NCBI GenBank assembly: GCA_016839875.1
Contig: JAEOTK010000076.1
Location: 1 to 5,013, forward strand
Direction: 5' to 3'
Origin: Candidatus Heimdallarchaeota archaeon
GTDB taxonomy: Archaea > Asgardarchaeota > Heimdallarchaeia > Heimdallarchaeales > Heimdallarchaeaceae
Length of the DNA stretch: 5,013 nucleotides
The notes beneath the pieces are model-generated. The model was not told the origin of the DNA, ran no database searches, and was given only the letters and a program-made list of their open reading frames with translations. This document shows, piece after piece, positions 1 to 5,013 of this stretch (positions within the stretch are counted from its first letter, which is position 1; each line of letters begins with the position of its first letter). A program made the translations under genes and the position numbers.

Positions 1-2
1 AA

Positions 3-68
3 GTAGTAGATGGAATAATGGTTCTTGTGGGATATATTGTAGATGGAATAAAGGTTCTGGTTGATAAG
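3..68 (+). repeat. Direct 33-bp tandem pair within the hendecad tract
   Basis: Bases 3-35 and 36-68 match at 24 of 33 positions. Within codons 2 to 9 of each unit, 22 of 24 bases agree, including an unbroken GTAGATGGAATA. The matching stretch is long for sequence similarity forced only by similar amino acids, so it suggests a relatively recent in-frame duplication of one 11-residue unit. Later units share the amino-acid pattern but not the bases. Confidence 0.7.
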
Positions 69-332
69 ATTGTTACAGTAGTTAAAGGAATAGTTGAAGT
101 AATAAAGAATATAGCTACTAGAGTAGGGCAGGGAATAGCGAATTTATTTGAGAAGATATTTGAAACCGCAATTAAAGCTTGGCAACATCTGAAAGATGCT
201 ATGAACAATTTCTTAGAAAAATGTAAAGCCTTCATCAAGAGAGCTGTTCAATGGTTTAAGAAGATATTTGATATAATCGGAGAAGGTTTGAAGAATATTC
301 TGAAGAAGATTGCTCAAATCTTTATAAGAGCG
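3..332 (+). repeat. Ten consecutive 11-residue (hendecad) amphipathic helix units
   Basis: Residues 1-110 divide without gaps into ten 11-mers: VVDGIMVLVGY, IVDGIKVLVDK, IVTVVKGIVEV, IKNIATRVGQG, IANLFEKIFET, AIKAWQHLKDA, MNNFLEKCKAF, IKRAVQWFKKI, FDIIGEGLKNI, LKKIAQIFIRA. Positions 1, 4/5 and 8 are almost always hydrophobic, and most of the rest are charged or polar. Such spacing gives a long helix with a hydrophobic stripe and slight right-handed twist. Hendecad tracts are known from tape-measure proteins, some coiled-coil stalks and lipid-binding helices. The tract begins at the window edge and probably continues upstream. It ends at the acidic linker. A membrane-lying helix is an alternative to a coiled coil, because the hydrophobic face is broad and the first three units contain very little charge. 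Confidence 0.75.
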
Positions 333-3300
333 CAAAATGGTGACGATTATGGATTCGATTCTGATGATGATTCAATGGACACAGATATTAAGACATATCT
401 AAGCAATCCAAGATTTTCAGTGCTTGATTTAGCTCAGAAAGCTTTCCTGATGTACCACATGGCTATGCCTTTAGCAGATTGTTTGAGAATTATGTTACTA
501 ATACAAATGGCATTTTTATTTGGAACAAATGTTGGCATGCATAAAACAGAAGATGTAGTTACATCTGTATATCTAAATCAAGTTTTTGATGAAGAAACAA
601 TCAAGGAATTTTCACATGTCTATCAATTAGATCATATAATAGATTTACTTGCAGGGAGAAATGATAGGGCAGGACAATCTACTTTTGATCCTTTTGATGA
701 AGATACGTACTCAGAATACAATATAAAACCTGGAATGGGAGAAAATGTTACAGTAGAAGATGTGCAGAAAGAAGGATTCTGGGATAGAATTTGCTCTGTT
801 TTCTTCCCAGATGAACCACTAAGTAGATGGAATTGGATAACATGTGAGATGGATGATGGAGATGATCCTGATTGGTACTTTGGTTTACGAACAAGAGTAC
901 AGTTTGGATTTGGTCCGTGGGCAATTCCAATTCCTTTCTTAAGTGAAAAAACATTCATTACAATATGTGAAGTAATAATAGGTATTCTTCCAGTATATGG
1001 GTTATGTCAAGATGTTAAAGATGCAGCACTTGAAGCATCACCATTATTCAGAAGATTAGCGGGAGCTATGATACCTTTCGACATTCTGGAATGTTTTGGA
1101 GAGCCAAATTCAATTTACATGAATAAAGTTGCAGATGGTATGAAAACAGGAGCAAAAGGAATAAAACATACTCTGAGAGTTATTTTTGAATTTATACGAA
1201 AGATGGCAACAAAACTGAAAGCAACAATATCACATGCATTTGGAGGGACAATAGCGAAAGTTGTTGTTGGTGCAGGATTTGTAGCATTAGCAGCTTTAGG
1301 AGTATTATTGACTCAGATGATGCCAGTAGCAGCATGGACTATATTTGGAATGGTAGCAGCGGTTTCGCTAATAGCAGGATTTGTGGTTTTCTTCTGTCAC
1401 TTTGGTAGGAAAATAGCTGCAAATAAAGGATTCGATACACTAAAACTTAGGTGGGAACTAGCAGAAGGAAGAAGGATGCATTCGGTGCTTTCAAAAGCAG
1501 GAGAAGATGCATCCCAGTATGCTAAATATGCGAAGAAACTATCACCGAGACAACAGCAAAAATTGATGAAAAAATTCAGAAAAGAAAGATTAAGAGACGA
1601 AATTGCTGAATTTGTTAGAGAAAAAATTAGAAAACTGAAAGGAGCAACAGATGAAGCAGCAGATAATGACCTTTTACCAGGATGTATAAGAAACGATGTA
1701 TGTGGAATAGAAGTCGAGGATACGATAGCAAATCCAATCAGAGAAGCATTCGAGTATAAAAAAGCAAAAGATTGGAGAAGAGCAATGTTTCTTGATACCT
1801 CAAAATGGAATGATGTAAATTATGCTACTAGTGAAGTAAAAGAAATAGCTGATGGGATAACCAAATTTTTGTATGATACTCCAGCAGAGGAATTCTTTCA
1901 AAATGCAGATCAGATTGATATTCTTGATTTTCAAACAGACGCTTACAATATGGGAATGTACTGGCATTGGGGTTCTGGAACAGTATCTCTAGAACAAATA
2001 GTTGTTGGTTCGAGATTACAGCGATTAACTGATAATCCAAATTCCATAAAATTACAAAAATTACTTAAAGACTTAACTCAAGAAGATGGCGGTAGCTGGA
2101 GAAAACTATTATCAGAAGAACCAGAACTATTCAAGATATTAGATAAGGCAGACCGAGAATTTCTTGTTTCCGAATTTGGTTTAAGTATTAAATCTAGACA
2201 TTCAAAGATTTTGGATAACATCCCTGACAATAATATAAAGAAGATGGCAGGTTCACATTTGATTGATAATAAAGATTTGTATCAAGAAAGCATAGATATC
2301 TATTCAAAAGCTTGGTTAGACAGAGTAGGGATATATAAAAGAGAAGTTGGAGATGGGTGGAATAAAAAAACTTGGGAAAAATACATGAAAGTAAATAGAA
2401 TGGTCAATTTTGATGATACACTAGATCCAAGAGTCAAACTATATGATATGATAAAATCTAGAGATGACGTCAAGAATAATGAAATGATAGTAACTATGTT
2501 TAATGAGATAGATCCCTCAGTTTACAAAAGATCAAATGTAGGGATTGATGATGGTATGGTTATTAGATTCATGGATACTGATGATAACATAAGATATGTT
2601 ACTATGATAGAATCTTTGAAAGGTTCAGTAGATGGAAAATTTGATCACATACAAACTGTAGCTGAAAGAAAAGATTTTGTAGAATTAATTAATGATAGAA
2701 AGATACACAATTATAAGAAATACAGAGATGAACATTATCTTTTATATCATCGAGCAGATATTTCTATGTTAAATGATTGGTATGATCTACGCTCAACTCA
2801 ATGTCTTGATAGTACAGCAACAGACGCAATAGCAAAAATGACAAAATTCTATGATGAAGTAGAAAGAGTAACTTATGGTGGAAGCAACATTGTTTATCAA
2901 TCGAACTATCATGCAGTTTATAACGATCCAGTTTGGAAAAGTACAAAATTGAATAATGAATTTGGAGGAGATGTAACTAAATACGCAAACTGGTGCAAGA
3001 AAGAAACTGATAGGATAATGACTTCTAATATTAAGCAATTACAAATGGAAGAACTTGCACTAACGGGAAGATGCACAGCAGTAAAAACAACAAGTGAAGG
3101 TTTATATGAATTCACAGATGAAGGGTTCGTAGTTTTAATCAGAGACGGAAAACAAGTACAATCTATTGACTACATAGAAGTTACTTTTAGAAAGGCAGAT
3201 GGTTCAGATACGTTTAAAGGTAGGTTAACACAGAACATTTTGGAACCTCAACTTTGTCAGATGAGTGATCTAAGTGTACGATTAGATTGTGAAGGATTAC

Positions 3301-5012
3301 CTGAGGAATGGCGAAACTGGTTAAGAACAGATTTCAAAAAATGGCAAGATGATATAGCAAATGAGATAGAATTAAAACACCATATCTTTGATTTAGAAGA
3401 AACGGCATTAGATTTGAAAGAGAAACTCCAAAGACAATTTTTTGCAAAATTAAAGCAAAAAATGATAGAACAAGGTTGCATTGATGAGTTTTATAAGGCA
3501 GGAGGAAAAAGTAGAGGATTAACAACTCATGGATATTTCATGGGATCTGATACAAATCCAGAATTAACTGAAGAATGGATGAAATTTAGTAGTTGGTATT
3601 ATGGTATGGAACCCTATCATTATACTTCAGTGTTTGAAGATGGAGGTTACGTAAACACAAAATATGACTTATCAAAAGCAAAAGGTACAGGTAAGTGCCA
3701 TGGAAAATTGAAAGATAAACATTTTCTTGAAGGAAGGTCTTACCATGTAGCAAGTAAATGGTGTGTACAAGGTAAATCAGCAACTCAAATCGATAAGATG
3801 AATTTACTCAATTATGCATTTGATTATGAGGAAGCATGGAAAGCATTAGAAAAAGCAATAAAAGACGGTGATAACGACTTAATTGAGGAATTACAGAAGA
3901 TAATTGTTGAATTATATAATTTGATTGTCGACATTGAAAAACGTTTACCTAAAATAGCAAAACTTGGACATATTCTAGGTATATCTGACAATCAATTCTA
4001 CAATATGTATGATGCATGTTTGAGTTATATATATGAACACGGCAATTTACTAAATTTGATGCCTAGATTAAGCACTGATAACATACCTATTCATAAATTA
4101 GAAGAAACCTATTCAAATGTACAGACTTACTCTATAATAATATTCATTGATGAAAATGGTGAAAAAATCAAAATAGATGGAGAGAAAGTGGGATTTGTTT
4201 TTGATTGGAGAAAGATGTTTGAAAGAACTGATAATCCTGCAATTCGTGAAATAGGAGAAGAAGGACATTATTTAATGCTAAATCCAATATACACTGAGTG
4301 TAAAACATCAAACACATTAGAAGAAATAGAACAGACCAACAACGAGGTTGGAGAATCACAACTTGATAGTGGTGAGTCTATCCAAAATGGATGGTCAGTA
4401 GATAACATAGAAATGACTGCAAAACTATTTAATCAAAGAGATAGTTATACAAGAGATAAACAAAGAATTGCGTGGATAAAGTATCTAAAAAACAAAGGAT
4501 ATCCGCTTGATGTAATTGATTGGCTTAGACAATGGAATTCGGAATACAATGTTCTTGATTACAAGAAGAATAAAGAAACAGCAGCTATGGCTTTCAGTAT
4601 TATTGCACATGAGCACAACAACCTTCTGAGAGCTTTTAATAAATGGATTACAGAATTACTAGATGCGGAGAAGAAAGGAGATGGAGACATGTTTGAAGTG
4701 TGGGATCAAAGCAATATAGATAAATCAATATTACTGAAGAATTTCAGATTCCATAGCTGGGCGAGGGGAGTAAAAGGAAAAATAATGGTGTGGCATGATG
4801 GGTGTGAGAAAACAATAGATGGGTTAAGAATGAAACAGTTGGTACACCTAAGGTTAGTGAATTATGCGACATTTGAATATGAAAACGGAACAAAAGAATG
4901 GTCATACATATCAGATATATACGAAATAGGAGGATATGGTTCAAATTTGGAAGAAAAAGTGAATACGATAACAGTGGAAGCACTAGAGTGGATGAGAAGT
5001 CAAACAATAAAC
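3..5012 (+). CDS. Internal fragment of a giant modular protein of unknown function, open at both ends
   Basis: This frame has no stop in 1,670 codons, and the translation behaves like real protein: ordered hydrophobic periodicity, membrane-type segments, about 38 tryptophans all encoded by TGG, and consistent codon choice (AGA, ATA, GGA, GCA, ACA) from end to end. The first in-frame ATG is at base 18, but it lies inside a repeat unit that begins at or before the window edge and has no good ribosome-binding site, so it is unlikely to be the start. Order of parts: hendecad helices (1-110), acidic linker (112-128), membrane region (129-470), basic coiled coil (514-547), unassigned helical region (548-851), and alternating helix and beta-hairpin modules (852-1670). 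I do not recognise the family. The front resembles phage tape-measure or ejection proteins by architecture only. A viral polyprotein or a huge archaeal or protist protein remains possible. Coding status is nearly certain; function is unknown. Confidence 0.95.
336..386 (+). other. Acidic linker after the hendecad tract
   Basis: Residues 112-128 (NGDDYGFDSDDDSMDTD) contain eight aspartates and no basic residue. The segment interrupts the amphipathic helices and precedes the first hydrophobic segment. It is most simply a flexible, solvent-exposed boundary between domains. The Asp spacing does not match an EF-hand or a nonapeptide calcium repeat well enough to call one. Confidence 0.55.
459..521 (+). 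other. Hydrophobic segment 1 (possible membrane helix)
   Basis: Residues 153-173 are rich in Met, Leu, Ile, Ala and Phe (core LRIMLLIQMAFLFG), but contain one Asp, one Arg and one Gln. It could be a membrane helix, a membrane-lying helix, or a buried helix in a folded domain. It is the weaker candidate of the set. Confidence 0.4.
954..1007 (+). other. Hydrophobic segment 2 (possible membrane helix)
   Basis: Residues 318-335 (FITICEVIIGILPVYGLC) form an 18-residue hydrophobic run with one Glu and one Pro. It follows an aromatic and proline-rich stretch (residues 301-313, FGFGPWAIPIPFL), typical of a membrane-interface approach. Two cysteines lie in the run. Whether it spans a bilayer is uncertain because of its short length and its Glu. 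Confidence 0.45.
1251..1397 (+). other. Pair of strongly hydrophobic helices (predicted membrane hairpin)
   Basis: Residues 417-465 contain two long runs with no charge after Lys419. The first (420-436) is glycine and alanine-rich (VVVGAGFVALAALGVLL). The second (442-465) includes AAWTIFGMVAAVSLIAGF. They are joined by a short turn around TQMMP (437-441). Basic residues flank both sides (Arg and Lys at 398-409; Arg469 and Lys470 after). This is the best transmembrane candidate in the window. Closely packed Gly and Ala suggest helix-helix contact. Phage tape-measure proteins often carry comparable hydrophobic stretches used in DNA ejection; that link is inference. Confidence 0.75.
1542..1643 (+). 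other. Basic, highly charged helix, probable coiled coil
   Basis: Residues 514-547 start SPRQQQKLMKKFRKERLRDE and continue as IAEFVREKIRKLKG. Lys and Arg greatly exceed acidic residues in the first half, and hydrophobic residues recur every three to four positions (Leu521, Phe525, Leu530, Ile534, Phe537/Val538, Ile542, Leu545). A single long helix, either coiled or binding nucleic acid or membrane phosphates, is likely. It lies about 50 residues after the last membrane segment, on whichever side the positive charge would face. Confidence 0.5.
1644..2555 (+). other. Middle region of the giant protein with no recognised domain
   Basis: Residues 548-851 are mostly predicted helical by composition, with polar turns. 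Visible landmarks are a cysteine pair (Cys561 and Cys567) without partners for a zinc site, an aromatic cluster YWHWGSG at 653-659, and several acidic or amide-rich turns. No catalytic signature was found. This is coding sequence in the same frame as the rest; there is nothing non-coding inside it. Confidence 0.5.
3294..3326 (+). repeat. First copy of a G-x-P...WLR motif
   Basis: Residues 1098-1108 read GLPEEWRNWLR. They match GYPLDVIDWLR at 1499-1509 in the pattern Gly, aromatic or Leu, Pro, any, acidic, any two, Asn or Asp, Trp-Leu-Arg. The motif sits at the start of the helical stretch after the second beta-hairpin unit, so it may mark the same point in two repeat copies. The bases have diverged apart from shared codons. 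Confidence 0.45.
3303..3476 (+). other. Long charged helix, probable coiled coil, between hairpin units 2 and 3
   Basis: Residues 1101-1158 contain no proline or glycine until the final Gly and alternate charged and hydrophobic positions, for example HIFDLEETALDLKEKLQRQF (1127-1146). Three tryptophans (1103, 1106, 1114) sit at its front. It would act as a rod or packing helix separating the beta units. Confidence 0.5.
3870..3965 (+). other. Heptad-like helix, probable coiled coil, between hairpin units 3 and 4
   Basis: Residues 1290-1321 run from DNDLIEELQKIIVELYNLIV to KRLPKIAKL. Leucine and isoleucine recur at three- and four-residue spacing (1293, 1297, 1300/1301, 1304, 1307/1308, 1311, 1315), the classic coiled-coil rhythm. 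It occupies a position in the module equivalent to the helix at residues 1101-1158. Confidence 0.55.
4302..4391 (+). other. Polar, probably disordered linker
   Basis: Residues 1434-1463 are dominated by Ser, Thr, Asn, Gln, Glu and Gly (for example QTNNEVGESQLDSGESIQNG) with few hydrophobic residues. The stretch separates hairpin unit 4 from the helical part leading to unit 5, and its presence explains the longer last spacing (216 residues). It is a likely domain boundary or protease-sensitive hinge. Confidence 0.5.
4497..4529 (+). repeat. Second copy of the G-x-P...WLR motif
   Basis: Residues 1499-1509 (GYPLDVIDWLR) repeat the pattern seen at residues 1098-1108. It lies in the helical stretch before hairpin unit 5, downstream of the polar linker. 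Its distance from the preceding hairpin Asp is 116 residues, against 50 for the first copy, so the equivalence holds only if the linker and some flanking sequence are an insertion. Confidence 0.4.
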
Positions 5013-5013
5013 A

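Larger units (their letters stand above)
2556..4841 (+). repeat. Five spaced beta-hairpin-like units separated by helical stretches
   Basis: Five short segments share a layout: four or five hydrophobic residues, one variable residue, Asp, a turn often with Gly or Asn, then a second strand. They are MVIRFMDTDDNIRYVTM (852-868), FVVLIRDGKQVQSIDYIEV (1042-1060), YTSVFEDGGYVNTKYDL (1207-1223), SIIIFIDENGEKIKIDGEK (1377-1395) and KIMVWHDGCEKTIDGL (1593-1608). The key Asp residues are 858, 1048, 1213, 1383 and 1599, so 190, 165, 170 and 216 apart. In the last four a second Asp follows the first by 7-9 residues. Long helical stretches lie between them. The pattern suggests a diverged domain of about 165-215 residues repeated at least five times. 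Identity is low, so shared ancestry is inferred, not shown. Confidence 0.45.

Noticed and set aside
18..20. First in-frame ATG as the gene start
   Set aside because: It falls in the middle of the first hendecad unit, coding sequence of the same pattern precedes it, and no clear Shine-Dalgarno sequence is placed before it.
336..350. GDD at residues 113-115, and again in EMDDGDDPD (282-290), as an RNA polymerase motif C
   Set aside because: Neither is flanked by hydrophobic strands, and no motif A (DxxxxD) or motif B (SGxxxTxxxN) is found at suitable distance. The clusters are acidic linkers.
852..872. MDDGDD as the catalytic DFDGD loop of a crAss-like phage RNA polymerase
   Set aside because: The order of residues differs and the surrounding sequence shows no double-psi barrel features.
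632..958. A 108-codon open frame on the minus strand
   Set aside because: It lies wholly antisense to the long + strand frame, has the Ser/Pro/His-rich look of a mirror translation, and has no ribosome-binding context. The other minus-strand frames of 60-87 codons scattered from 748 to 5007 are rejected for the same reason.
1683..1703. Cys561 and Cys567 as part of a zinc finger
   Set aside because: There is no second Cys or His pair nearby. The remaining cysteines are single and widely scattered.
2363..2373. A run of seven A residues as a programmed frameshift site
   Set aside because: In frame it reads AAT AAA AAA ACT, which is not a canonical slippery phase, and the long frame continues without interruption so no shift is needed.
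3675..3779. KGTGKC and VQGKS (residues 1227-1259) as a Walker A nucleotide-binding loop
   Set aside because: Neither has the GxxxxGK[ST] spacing: the first ends in Cys, and the second lacks the leading Gly. No Walker B strand follows.
4605..4622. AHEHNN (residues 1535-1540) as a zinc-metalloprotease HExxH
   Set aside because: The second His is directly after Glu, and the residue required as His two positions later is Asn.

Overview
The whole 5,013-base window is the inside of one very long gene on the + strand. The frame starting at base 3 runs to base 5012 without a stop (1,670 codons) and is open at both edges, so neither the true start nor the true end is present. The other five frames are broken repeatedly by stops. 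No second gene, RNA gene, promoter, terminator, CRISPR array or mobile element can be supported. Residue n of the partial protein begins at base 3n, and residue numbers below use that scheme.

The DNA is AT-rich and the sense strand is rich in A and poor in C. Arginine is mostly AGA, with about ten CGN codons in frame and no CGG noticed. ATA is common for isoleucine and A-ending codons dominate. CpG is scarce, about 60 by hand count. This look fits an AT-rich phage or archaeal virus, a low-GC archaeon, a eukaryotic RNA virus, or an AT-rich protist. The sequence alone does not decide between them. There is no sign of stop-codon recoding.

Layout of the protein: (1) residues 1-110, ten consecutive 11-residue amphipathic helical units (hendecads), the first two still clearly related at the DNA level; (2) an acidic linker at 112-128; (3) residues 129-470, a membrane-type region with hydrophobic segments near 153-173, 318-335, 417-440 and 442-465; (4) a basic, probably coiled-coil helix at 514-547; (5) residues 548-851, mixed helical sequence that I do not recognise; (6) residues 852-1670, helical stretches alternating with five similar predicted beta-hairpins. 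Each hairpin has a hydrophobic strand ending in an Asp turn, at Asp858, 1048, 1213, 1383 and 1599, so spaced 165-216 residues apart.

I recognise no enzyme family. Searches by eye for a Walker A, polymerase motifs, an HExxH zincin and the DFDGD loop of the crAss-like phage polymerase found nothing convincing. The front third (hendecads plus glycine/alanine-rich membrane segments) resembles the design of phage tape-measure or other DNA-ejection proteins. The tryptophan-rich alternating back half does not fit a plain tape measure. The best description is an internal piece of a giant modular protein of unknown function, perhaps a virion or tail protein, with a viral polyprotein as the main alternative.
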